Shown: one piece after another, positions 24,321 through 36,400 of the stretch
How positions within the stretch are numbered: the stretch's first letter is position 1
Layout of the letters: every line of letters begins with the position of its first letter
DNA from: Carettochelys insculpta
Taxonomy: Eukaryota > Chordata > Testudines > Carettochelyidae
Assembly: GCF_033958435.1 (NCBI RefSeq)
Contig: NC_134161.1
Span: 10,416,001 to 10,480,000 of the forward strand
Direction of reading: 5' to 3'
Length of the DNA stretch: 64,000 nucleotides
Position numbers and translations under genes: made by a program
The notes under the pieces: generated by a model
Database searches by the model: none
The model's input: the letters and a program-made list of their open reading frames with translations, nothing else
What the model was told of the DNA's origin: nothing

Positions 24321-24467
24321 GTAATGAGGAGCTGTGGGTCCAGTCAGTCTTGGAGATGCCGAAGAGAAGAGACATCCTGGCTATCGTGCTGATAGTTCTG
24401 CCCTGGACACTATTAATCACCGTCTGGCACCAGAGCACCATTGCTCCCCTGCTTGCAGTGCACAAGG
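24321..24467 (+). CDS. B3GAT1: B3GAT1 first common coding exon
   Basis: The acceptor is ...cgctgtcag before 24321 and the donor is gtgaga from 24468. Coding from the ATG at 24356 gives 37 codons plus 1 nt (phase 1), encoding the cytoplasmic tail and the membrane anchor (LAIVLIVLPWTLLITVW). Bases 24321-24355 also read in frame as NEELWVQSVLE directly before the Met. This matches the N-terminal extension known from the long mammalian isoform, so this stretch is either 5' UTR or coding depending on the upstream exon. Confidence 0.93.
24324..24392 (+). promoter_or_regulatory. Upstream ORF overlapping the B3GAT1 start codon
   Basis: An ATG at 24324 opens a 22-codon frame that ends at 24392, in a different frame from the main ORF and overlapping its ATG at 24356. 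In transcripts that lack the in-frame upstream ATG, this uORF would lie in the leader and could lower initiation at the main start. Its existence is seen; its function is inferred. Confidence 0.35.
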
Positions 24468-27400
24468 GTGAGAGAAACTGACCAGCCCATGCCACATCCC
24501 CATGCCTCATTCCATCCCCTTCATGATGCCATGCTCATCTCCACTTGTGGCCTGTGTCCAGGAAGCAGTCTACCCTGCTCTGTTACAGGGAAAGCCCAGA
24601 ATGTGGGGGGTTCTTGCTGTGCTTCAGATCTGTGGCTTTGAAGGTGGGCAGTTTATTGTTGGGGACTGGATAGCTCCTCTGGTTACAATCTATAGGGCAG
24701 AGCCTTGAAAAAAGATGTGGACACTGCCCAATGGCCGTGTACCCTACTCAGGGGAAGCCATCAATGTGTGTCTTGCTCTAGAGAGGAAAGAGGATGTCCC
24801 GGAAGATGATCCCAGCAGTTCATCCTGCAGCAGTCAATGACCCATTTTGGCAAAGTGATGCTGACATATGCAACAGAAAAGATCCTCCAGGTCCTCCAAA
24901 CCAGCTGAGGAAAGGGCAGTGGGAGGCTGGGTTGTGCCTTCTAGGGTTGAGGGCCTTCGGCTGAGATGCACAGGCCTGGGGAGGAGCAGTGCTGGACTCC
25001 CTGCTCATCTCACCGTCTGGACTGGAACTGTAGGAGAGGGGCGGCATCTAAATAATCTGGCACACATATGGAATCAAATTTTGGTTGGGACTAACCAAGA
25101 TCGGATGTGGGTGGATGGTTCTGAGATGGTAGCTCTCTGCTCGTTGTTTTCAGCAATGTCCCAGGAGCACAAGCAGTGTCAGGAAGATGCCACCTCACTC
25201 AATGTGTTTGCCAGTATCCCCTCTGTCTTTTCACTGGGCTCCACTATTTCCTGGGTTGGAGAGGAGCACTGGTGTATTTGTAGGGAGGCACATAAGCTCC
25301 ATTTCCCCATCTCTTGCCCATGCTCTAAATTCTCTTCCCTTTACTTCTGTGTTGTCCAGGTCCCTTCTCCCCACTCTCTTTGGTGTGGCTTTGCCTTACT
25401 CTTCTCTGCCTGTAGTTGATGTGCTATTTAAATCTGTTAGCAGCTCAGAGGCTTTCTGAGTGGCTTCACCTCCTTCCTGAAATGACATGTAGGAGAAGGT
25501 GGCCTCTATGACTCAGTAGAAGTGGCTCAGGGCAACTCTGAGAGAGTTACAATCCTCTCTCAAAGAGAAGTTCAGTTGGGTGTGAGCTCACCCAATGAGC
25601 CTGGAAAAGTATAGTGCAACAAAGAGAATTCTGGAATTGAAAGGCTGGTGCGTTTGATGGTATTAAAAGTCCTGCCTTCCCATCCCTCCAGGCTCAACTC
25701 AGTGCTCTGGGAACTAGGTGACACTTCTGTGAACAAAGAACTGGGAATGGGTCCTGTTCCCAGCCCAACTTCTGGCTTACTAAGCCAACCTGGGCAAAAT
25801 GTTCCTATTCTCTGTACCTCAGTTTACTCATCTATATAATGCAGATGAAAACAGTGGCCTTCCTCAGAAGAGTGTTGTCAGGATAAATTCATTTGTATTT
25901 GTAAAACAGGATTTCAAACTAAGGTCTTGATCCACAAGGGATGACTCATGATCCCATGTGTCTTGGCCAAGTTCTGCTCTAATTATATTCTGTCTCTGTG
26001 CTATCAAATAAATTTCACAGTTTATTCAGGGTGTGAATTACTTCCTGGGTCTCAGATTTTCAGATTGCTGGGCTGTGCAAAATAGATGTTGTTTATCTGA
26101 GAAAGGGTCTGATCCTGGCAGGTGCTGAACATCCTACCTGCCCATCGATTTTCACTGGAGCTGAGATTGCTTGGCTACTTTTCATATTGGATCTTAAATC
26201 ACTTGTGGTGTTTTACCTGAACATTCAGATGAATGGGCAATGCAGAACAACATATAAAGATATGAAATGTTTAAGGGGGTGAGATCTGTGGTCTCTTTCT
26301 GCTCTGTATCCTTTTGTCTTCTGGTACTATCCACTATTGGTAAGGGTCACAACTCCGTATTAGACAATTACCACATGCCCTGCAGACGATGGTTGGCTTA
26401 CATCTTGGACCAGAAGTGTTGATATCTGTCATTGGCTGCGTCTACACGTGCACGCTACTTCAAAGTAGCGGCAGTAACTTCGAAATAGCGCCCGTCACGT
26501 CTACACGTGTTGGGCGCTATTTCGAAGTTGAAATCGACGTTAGGCGGCGAGACGTCGAAGTCGCTAACCCCATGAGGGGATGGGAATAGCGCCCTACTTC
26601 GACGTTCAACATCGAAGTAGGGACGTGTAGACGATCCGCGTCCCGCAACATCGAAATAGCGGGGTCCTCCATGGCGGCCATCAGCTGGGGGGTTGAGAGA
26701 TACTCTCTCTCCAGCCCTTGCGGGGCTCTGTGGTCACCGTGGGCAGCAGCCCTTAGCCCAGGGCTTCTGGCTGCTGCTGCTGCAGCTGGGGGTCCGTGCT
26801 GCATATACAGGGTCTGCAACTAGTTGTTGGCTCTGTGTATCTTGCACTGTTTAATGAAAGTGTGTCTGGGAGGGGCCCTTTAAGGGAGCGACTTGCTGTT
26901 GAGTCCGCCCCGTGACCCTGTCTGCAGCTGTGCCTGGCTCCCTTATTTCGATGTGTGCTACTTTGGCGTGTAGACGTTCCCTCGCTGTGCCTATTTCGAT
27001 GTTGGGCTGAGCAACGTCGAAGTTGAACATCGACGTTGCCAGCCCTGGAGGATGTGTAGACGTTATTCATCGAAATAGACTATTTCGATGTCTCAACATC
27101 GAAATAAGCTATTTCGAAGTTGGGTGCACGTGTAGACGTAGCCATTAAGTTTTACCATTCCTAGCATAATTATAGATCTGATGGCAGGGCTGCAGTGCCC
27201 TGGAAATGGAAAGCAGATGAGCAGGCTTGCAAGGATTTCATTTTTATTGGCAAATGTCACTTTTCTTGTATACAAAAACAAACAAAATATTTCCATCCAT
27301 AATAACTGAAACTTACAGATAACCAAAGTTAGAAAAATGCCACTTGAGCAATTATTAGAATTTAAGGATGTTTACTTTGTGTATTTTGAAATGTAATGCC

Positions 27401-30400
27401 AAATGTATTTTAAGCGTTTCAAAGCTTTGCTCTTGAAAATCTCAACATCTGCTGTAATTAGATAATAATCCTGACCTCCCCCCCCCACAACTATGATAAT
27501 TTTTAAATAGGTAAAAATCTGAAAAAGTTTACAATAAACTTTTTTACTTTTTTCTTCTAATTTTGACTGTATCAGTTGAAATCAGTGAAGTCTATGCATG
27601 ACGTTTGATCTTGACCTAGCCAGTATAGAATAAAACTCTTGGCCAGAGATTCTGAAGCATGCTGTTGGCAAGACATCTTCTTAATTGCTTTCATCTGTAA
27701 TGTTCTGCAGTTATCCCTCAAGATTCCTGATCAGGACTTCGGCTGTTGCAAATAATGGACTGCTTCAAAAGACCCTAGACCCTCCCTAGAGGCATAGGTG
27801 CTGGAACTATGGGTGTGGGGTGGGGTCTGCAATGGTTTCCGTTTATTTCTAGGGTTTACAGCCTGGTTCAATGGCTCTCAGCACCTCCACTGTGAAAACT
27901 TTTTTAGCACTGCTACCTGGAGGTTCATCAGATGTCTGAATACATGCAATGTGAATAGGTGACATTTTTCATAGATCTTAGCTCAGTGCTTGGATTTAAG
28001 GAGCACTTCAAAAAGTGGGGTATAGTGTTACTCTGGCCAAATCCCAATTTAAGCCAACTCTATTCTCTTTAGTGTATTGTCTCTGCAGCTGGTTACAGTA
28101 TTCTTCATTTATTGCCCTGAGCTGTTGCTATGCATTTGTGCACAGTTGCAGAGTCCAGCCCTGGCAGCAGGAAGCACTCCATGGGACAGGGAATACAAGG
28201 CACTTTCGGATGGAAGGTGCTGTATCTGTGTAAATATATCTATTACATGATTATTGCTTCCCTGGGCCCTTAAAGCTTGTTATTCTAAGCACTTTCCTCC
28301 TGTTAGCCCGGAGCTGACCAAAATCTGCCCATGTGGCTAGTTCATCAGCTGGGATCTGTCTTGTGGGTTCTTTTTCTTGCAGGAGGCCTCTGTTTTCCAG
28401 CTTGTCTCCTTTGCCCTCTGACCAAGAGGGTGACTTCTGCTGCTAGCAGGCTGCCGGCTGGCTTTGCCGAGGGAGTGGCGAGAGGAGACTCTTGGATGAC
28501 TCTGTGTGCTCTTTCTCTCATACCCTTGTGCAGATGATGGTGGTGACTCCAGGCGCGATCTGGCCCCAGGCTCGGACTCCAAGGAGTACTGCCTGTCAGA
28601 CCGTGACATTGTGGAGGTGGTGAGGACAGAATATGTTTACACCCGCCCACCTCCATGGTCGGACACCCTTCCCACCATCCATGTCATCACTCCTACCTAC
28701 AGTCGGCCAGTGCAGAAGGCAGAACTGACGCGCTTGGCCAACACGCTCTTGCATGTGCCCAACCTGCACTGGATCCTGGTGGAGGACTCTCAGCGGCGCA
28801 CGCCTCTCATCACCCGGCTGCTGCGGGACACAGGGCTGAACTACACCCACCTGAACGTGGAGACCCCCCGCAACTACAAGCTGCGGGGAGACATGAGGGA
28901 CCCCCGGATCCCTCGTGGGACCATGCAGAGGAATCTTGCCCTGCGGTGGCTGAGAGAGACTTTTAACAAAAACAGCAGCCAGCCTGGGATTGTTTACTTC
29001 GCCGATGATGATAACACCTACAGCCTGGAGCTCTTCGAGGAGGTAAGATGCAGGCAGGGCCTGCTCCGCTGGGTTGCACTCCTCTCCATTGCCTCTGTCT
29101 GAGCTCCTGGGCCGCCTCATGGGTCCCAATGGGCCAAACCCAGAAGTATCCAGAACGAGATTACTATTTGCAGTGCAGAGTAACAAAGCACTTGGTGTCA
29201 GTGATGTGCTCCAGCCAGCCGGTAACAGCGTTATGCTCTTCTGAGCCCAGAGCCTGTCATTGCCATTTGGTTTAAGTAAATACACCCCTAAACCACTTCT
29301 TAGCATACCCTGGTGCCTGTGCACCAGGCAGTGAAAATGGGGCACATCTGCTAACGTCAAAGGGACTATGGGGAAGAAGTGTGGATTTCACCTTTTGTAT
29401 GCAGGACAATGGATGAGGGTGCAGGGGTACTGGACATGGCTATTCATGCTGGTTGCCAAGCTCATCATTTTGTTTTCATTCAATAAATGTTTCTGATGGT
29501 CCTGCCATTCTGGATGATTTGGAGACCAGAGCTAGGCAAATAACTGATCAATTTGCTGGTGGTACCAAAAAATCAAAATTAAAACTTCATTTGGGAGCAA
29601 ACTGATTATTTTTTAAAATTTTGGTGAATCAAAAAGTGGAAGAATAATTGTTTGACCCAGATATCAAACTACTTTTAATTTAAAAGAAACATTCAAGATT
29701 TCAGTTATGTTGAGCCAAAATGTTTAATTGAAAATGTAAAAGCAAGCTGTTTTTTCTTAGATATTTTGGGGAGCTGGATTTAAAACAAAATCAGTGAAAC
29801 AGACTTGCCTCTGTCAAACATTTTGCTGTGCATATTTTGCCACAACATGGCATTTTAGTTTAAAAAAAAATGCCTTGTGACCCTGTTACCACTTCCTTCC
29901 AGTCAGCCCTTGGTGTCTGCTGCATTGATTTCTCTGGGAATTGTGGGTAGTGCTACATGTAGGACATTGCTCCTCTAGCAGGATCAGGCCCTTAATTTTC
30001 TTGAATGGAAGGTTCCATGGCACCATTTAGCTGTCCAGGATACAGCCATGTGCTTGGTTCCTCTATTTCCCTCTTACTGCACTTTGCTAAGCTGTAGAAG
30101 ATAGCCACTAGTTACTTCTTACTTAATTAGTGCTGTCTGGAAGTGCCTCCACTGTGAAACGTTCATTGGGCCCACACACAGATGAGCTCACATGTCAGAC
30201 CGGTCTGGAGGGCTGTGATATGCACTCTAATGTCGGTAAAACAGTGGCCATGCTAGAGATGGCCCACAGGGCTGGAAGATGGCTAAGTTAAGAGCACCTG
30301 TTGAATGAATTGGCTTCAGCAAACAGATAAAGAGTTTTACTGCAGTGAGATCTGGGATGAAAGGAGTTCCAAGAATGCACAAAAGGATGGATTCTTCTGC

Positions 30401-33400
30401 CCCTATACATGCAAGTAGTTGAGCTGAAGCCAATGGGACTATTTTCATGAATAAGGGCTCCAGGATGGGTTTGTGACTGAAATACAGGACAGGGAGCAGA
30501 AGGTTTCAATAACAGATAGGTACGTGCCCTGGGTCCAGTATGAATGGTTGCCACATTCCCATTCTGTTGGGAACAGGTTCCATTCTTTGCAACTGGACTC
30601 CCTTCCTAGACAGCTGTGTAGGAGTCCTCATACCTCACCCAGCTGCCCTGTACCAGACAATGCTTTCCCTTGCTGGGCTGCAGCATGCTCTTTTGGTCAA
30701 TGACACTGAAGTTTCCACTGTGCAGAGCTCCAGCACAAGGTTTGAGTGCCCTTTACATCCTGACAAAGTCTTTTTAATAGCATCAAAGTTCTGTCTTGGC
30801 TTTGTGCTTCCCTATGATGCACAGGGGAATCTCACTCTGATCCTGTACCTATAGCATCTTTCCTATGTGGCACTCCATTTGGCTTGTACTGTCTTGCTTC
30901 AGGCATCCCTGGGCTTTCCCTCATTTCGTCAGTTTGCCCCCACCTCAGAGTATTTTATTACTTAAATTCTCTCTGCCAAGAGCCTGCTCTGCATATATCC
31001 ATTGCCTCCCTCAAGATAAATAGACCCCTTCCAGTGTTCTCTGGGCAAAGCCAGGCAGTACAATGGTTGCCCTTGCAGGACATCTTGTTCAGAGCAACAC
31101 TGTGTGATTGTCTCTCCAGGCGGGCCCACGTGCATGAAAAGCAGGCATTTGTCAATACTTGTTTGCTTGCTCTGTTCTGAAAAGCATAACCCTTCAGATT
31201 CTGCCACTGAGCTGACCAAAGCTAGGCTGTAGGACATGTGAGCAATGCTTGTCTGCAGGGCTGCTGATTTGCAGCAACCAGGGACAAATGGGCCCCCAGG
31301 TTTTTCTGACTCAGCTGGATGTCTTCCACCATTTCCTTCCAGAAGCAGTTTTGAAAAAGGGCTGAATTTATGCAAACCCTTTGATGATTTCTCTTTCTGG
31401 ACAACTCTCTCTGCTCTGTATGTTTTGTATGTGTTTGAGAAACACCTGACCTGACCTGATCTGTGTGAATCTCCACCTGGGTCTTGCCCGGAGAAGTGCT
31501 GACCTAGTCTTGATTGGAGAACCTTGCTTTTCTCCAAGAGGCACTGCTGATCTGAACCCCGAAAGGCCCTATTTACAGTGCATTATAGTACCTAACAATG
31601 ATGTCAGTTTTCCTGAAGGGTTGTGAGCATCCAGAGGAGAGCATTAAAGATGATAAAAGGGTAGACAAGCTGACTTTTATGAAGAAAGAGTTTAAAAAAA
31701 ACCTGGACATGTTTACTCTGAGAAAAGTAAACTGAGGGGGGAGCCTGATAAATCTCCCCAAAAGTTAAGGGTTGCTATAAAGAGGACAGTGATTGATTGA
31801 TCTTGGTGTCCACTGAAAGAAAGACAAAAAATAATGGGCTTAATCTGCAGCCTGGGAGACACAGTTAGGTATTAGGAAAAACTTGATAATTATAATGGTC
31901 GCTATGTGCCAGACAGGCTGTGGCATTCCTATAACTGAAGGTTAATGATAAGAACGGACTGGCCAAACACTTGTCGGGGATGGTCTAGGATTAGTTGGTC
32001 CTACCTGAGTGTGAGGAGCTGGCCTTGATGACTTCTTCTCGAGATTCTTGGGATTGGTGGGGGATAATGACTGAAGCCTGGGAGCTCAGAACAAAATCTG
32101 CATGGAGTGTATTGGATGGTCCCTGCTCCAGCACAATAAGCATGTTCCTGAGGAAAGGATTCTGTTTGTAGGAAGGTTCTGTATGTTTGTTCAGAACAGG
32201 CTTCCTGTCTTTGCCTCGTGTTTGGCCTAAAGTGCAGGGTTTAGTGTCCCCATGAAACTGTCTGGGCCTCTGAGGAGGCAGGATTATGTTCCCAACAATG
32301 TAGCTTTTCATGAGCCCCAGAAAACACAGGACCTTTAGGATTCTAACACTGCATTGACAAGGGCATGGGAATAACTTCACAGGGAACCAGAGATCAGTGC
32401 CTCCATCGTTCTAATCAGTGAGGGCTTCTTTCTTGCACTATGTTCCAGTCTAGTTCTAATATGCCAGGCAATGAGGCTCCCCCCACTTACTTTGAACGCT
32501 CTTAAGAAACATCTCTTCATATGCAGCCTACACTCACTGTTTTACATGTCATTTGGAACACAGCATCTCAAATTATTAGAGCTGCAGGACTTCTGTCTTT
32601 TAGTTTAAGCTATGCTACAGCTCCTCTGGAGGAAGGCAAGTTACTGCTATCTGCAAGTCTTCTGTTCCCCTTCATTGCAATCCTTGTGCACTACTTGTAC
32701 AGTAACATTATCCTAGTGATGGAAGGATCATTCCCCCTACTCTATATGGAGGAAACTGAGGCACAGATGAAGGGACTTGGTGCTTAGTCACACTGTGACA
32801 CAAACAGGTACTGAATCCACATCTTGAGTCTGAACCTAGAGCTTTCCTCACAGGACCCTCTGTCCTGCCTTCATGCCTCTCTGTCTTCCCCACTGTTACA
32901 TGGGTATCATAAACTCCTCCTTTATGGTCATACCACAGGGTCTGATGCACATTTGCTAAAGGCTTTGGAGACCTGAGCAGAACAGTGTAGTGGGTTTTTT
33001 TTAAGTTTCACCCCTTTGCTGCTAGTTCAACCCCATGCTGAACTTTGCCCCCCCCCCTTCTCCTTGGAAGACATTTGTAGATGTGTGTAGTTCTCCTGAG
33101 TCACTGATCAAAGATGAGTTGTTGTCATGTGCCCCTGGAAGCTCATGGGGCACAAAGTATGGTAATCCTGTCAAAAGGTTTCCTGTTAAATCTCTTTTGA
33201 GTTGCATATACTGGACTCAGGTTACAGGGGCTCCTATTTCTTCCCTATTCTTGATACCTGTTTTTTTTTTAATTGTAGGTTCATTAGCAGACTCGTGTGC
33301 TGAGGTTAAGGGAGCAGGTTGGTGTCTTGACCATTTGGCAGAGATTTAATTCCTGTAGAAAAGAACTCAGTAACTGAGGTTTGTCCACAAGATTTGAGGC

Positions 33401-36400
33401 AGAATGCTGTTTCAATCCAGCTGTTTCATTCCTTCCTTCTCAGTTCTGTCTACAGCACCAAGTGGTACCCTAAAGAAGGCATTAAAGCCCCTTTATTCAC
33501 TGACATGTCCTTGGATTCCTCTCATCTAGGGTTGACAGTTTTGGTTGGATGTATTCCTGGAGATGTCATCATATGACATAATCTTTAAAGATTTAACATT
33601 TTAATTCCTGGGAACTCCAGGACAATCCTCAAGGCCTGGCACCCCTACTCTCATCCCCGTGAAACTGACCTGCATAAGTAAGCAGCAGGAAGATAATGAA
33701 TGGGGCTGCACAGTAAACATGGGTCACTGGTCCCTCTGGATAAGGGCTGCCTGTAATGCAAAAAAGGCAAGTACCTTCAACTCTTCAGATCTCTTTAACT
33801 GCAGTTAGCACTCCTGATTAGCTCTGGGAAATCCCCAAGTCTGAAGGCATGGGTCAAAAGCAGTAAATGCAGCAGAAAGAACATGCTCCTGCTAACAGTG
33901 AGCACAAGACCAGGGATAAATCACTTTACTTCAAAAACCTTCCTGTATTTGCTTGGAGTTGACTACATAGCTGGACTTCTTATCTACCGCTCCTGTCAGA
34001 ATCACTTTCCTAGTACCCTGATTCCAAGTGTTATCCCATTTCCCGTCAATGATAACTCACAAAATGGAGGTGACAGTGAATGTCACTTGCTGCTAAGTCT
34101 CCTCTAAAGCTTAGTTTCCAGACACCATCTACATTAGTGGCTGTGTTGCCAATTCACCATGTAACGCTGGACAAGTATGCCTCCGTTTTCCCAACTGTAA
34201 AAGGGGACGATACTCACAGAATGACCTTTGTGAAATGTTTTGAGGATGGTGGCTGAAAATCAGATTTTAAAACTTGTATGTAACTCAGATTTGCTACTTT
34301 TTCTCCTTGCATTAAGCCTTTGCCATGCTGCACTCTCAGCGGGAGTACCTAGTGTAAGTGCTTATATACACTAGCATCTTTACCTGAGACTCTGCAAAGT
34401 ACTTCATTAGCCACCTGTAGTATCAGGCTTATCCTCTTGCACAGTTGGGCAAATGGAGGCTTAAACGGCTCGAAACACCTGGTCAAGGTCACAAAGGGAG
34501 CCTGGACTGGAGCTGGGAACAGAATCCAGGATTCCTGGTTTTCACTCATACAGTATTTATATTCTCTCGCTTCTTTCCATCCACTGGCCTTTACTTTTCT
34601 CTCTCCTTACACCCAGATGCGCACCACCAGGAAGGTGTCTGTGTGGCCAGTGGCTTTTGTAGGCGGTTTGCGCTACGAGTCGCCCAAGGTGAATGCAGCA
34701 GGGAAGGTGTATGGCTGGAAGACAGTTTTCGACCCACACCGCCCATTCGCCATTGACATGGCGGGCTTTGCTGTGAACCTCAGGCTGATACTCCAGCGAT
34801 CTCAGGCTTACTTCAAACTGCGAGGAGTGAAGGGTGGCTACCAAGAGAGCAGCCTTCTCCGGGAACTAGTGACCCTGAATGACCTTGAGCCGAAAGCTGC
34901 CAATTGCACTAAGGTATGGACTTTAAGGAACTGCACTCCTGCATCTATTGCTAATAATCACAATTGCAAGGAGAGGCAGAAGCTTGAAAAGAGAGCCTAG
35001 GGATTGCCATATGGGATCAGACCTGTAGTTTGTCCAGACCAGTGTCGCACCTGCCAGGGTTAGCTCAATGCTCATCTAGTCCAATATCTCATAGAACTGC
35101 TGGTGCCAGGTGTTTCAAGAAAAGACACCCCCCTCCCTCAATAATTGGGCAGTTATGAAGAAAAATATATAGTAGGGAAGTTTATCTTAACCTCAGCCCC
35201 TTAGTGCCTGGCTTCTGCTATGAAGTGTGAGAATTTATCCAACTCCCCTGCCCCTCAAAGTTTCTGCTAGCTGTGGTGACTCTAGCTGACATCCTTATTA
35301 GTTACATGAATGTCTCAATAATGTCCTCTGACAGGGAGTTCTGCAGATGAATTATGCTTTGTGAAAGAGCATTTCCTACATGAAATGTGCTGCCTTGCCG
35401 TTTCAGTCGGGGTGCTCCTTTTCATGAATAACAGCGAACGCCAAAGTAAATTTGCAGCTATACTCCTGCTTCTCAAAAGATGTTACAGGGAAAACATGGA
35501 TTTTTAGAAGGGTGAGGAGGAAAATAAATAATGTTGGGGAGCAGACAGGCAGCGAGATGGGATCCAAAGTAGAGCAAAACAGGCATGAAGCAAATAATTG
35601 GCTGGGACATTAGTATCGACAGCCCATTTGCTCTGTTCATCCCCTCTGTTGCTCTGAGCAGAAGTGAATGTGTGCTGCTCTACCTAACAAGACCATTATG
35701 AGTGGAAATGTCTTAAGAGCAACGGGAGGTGAAAAGCGAGGCCTCATACTGGTGTGAATGGGGTGGAGGAGACCTGTTGTGTAGAACATACTCCAGACTC
35801 ACTCCTCATTAAAAAAGTAAACAAACAGGATGTAGCAGGCAGGGGAATCCAATGTGAGGCAAAACCTTCCTTGCAAATGCTTAGAGCTGGTGCAATGGCC
35901 AATGGGCTTTTAGAAATACACACAGAAAAGTGGCCCTTGATAGGAAGGTCACTGTCAGAATAAGGCACTGTGTTGAAAACTTGGGGCAAGAGCAAGGCCA
36001 TTTTCAGTGGCACGTGCTGTCAGAGACTTCATTTCCAAACAAGGGGAGATATTGTTCCATGAGTCAGACAGGATGCAACTTCTCTACCGTTGGTTAGGAA
36101 CTGAAGAGGCAGCAGCAGGTGGTGCTGGTTGGGATTAGGTGCTAGCCATTTTTTGACATGGCACTGGACATACTACAGGGATGTGGTTTTGAGCTGCCTA
36201 CAGGATAGCCCTGACCAACTCTCTGCACTACAGGTGTCTTGCTCTGCCTCTCTGCTTCCAGCAGCTGCTAATCAACCTGCAGCAATTATCACATAACTCA
36301 TCTGTCTAGTGTGAGGTAGAGAACAAACTCAGAGACAGAGCTCGTGGAATTCGAACCAACTCCCTGTGCCACAGGTGAGGACATGACAGCACACAGATGC

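Larger units (their letters stand above)
24468..28533 (+). other. B3GAT1: B3GAT1 intron 1
   Basis: It holds a MIR remnant (25785-25935) and the 710-bp inverted-repeat element at 26434-27143. The AT-rich part at 27230-27600 has no recognised repeat. Confidence 0.7.
29043..34616 (+). other. B3GAT1: B3GAT1 intron 2
   Basis: It holds a CR1 3' end (31595-32060), three MIR remnants (32740-32850, 34135-34275, 34390-34555) and a 121-bp element with 8-bp target duplications (33527-33647). 29500-29880 is AT-rich and unassigned. Confidence 0.7.

Noticed and set aside
23881..24510. 209-codon ORF on the - strand
   Set aside because: It crosses the B3GAT1 first coding exon in antisense; no domain is visible.
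26517..26819. 100-codon ORF with an Ala-rich N-terminus inside the 710-bp element
   Set aside because: It runs through a terminal inverted repeat and lacks transposase motifs; probably chance.
28596..29360. 254-codon ORF on the - strand
   Set aside because: It is the antisense shadow of B3GAT1 exon 2, whose GC-rich third positions keep the opposite frame open.
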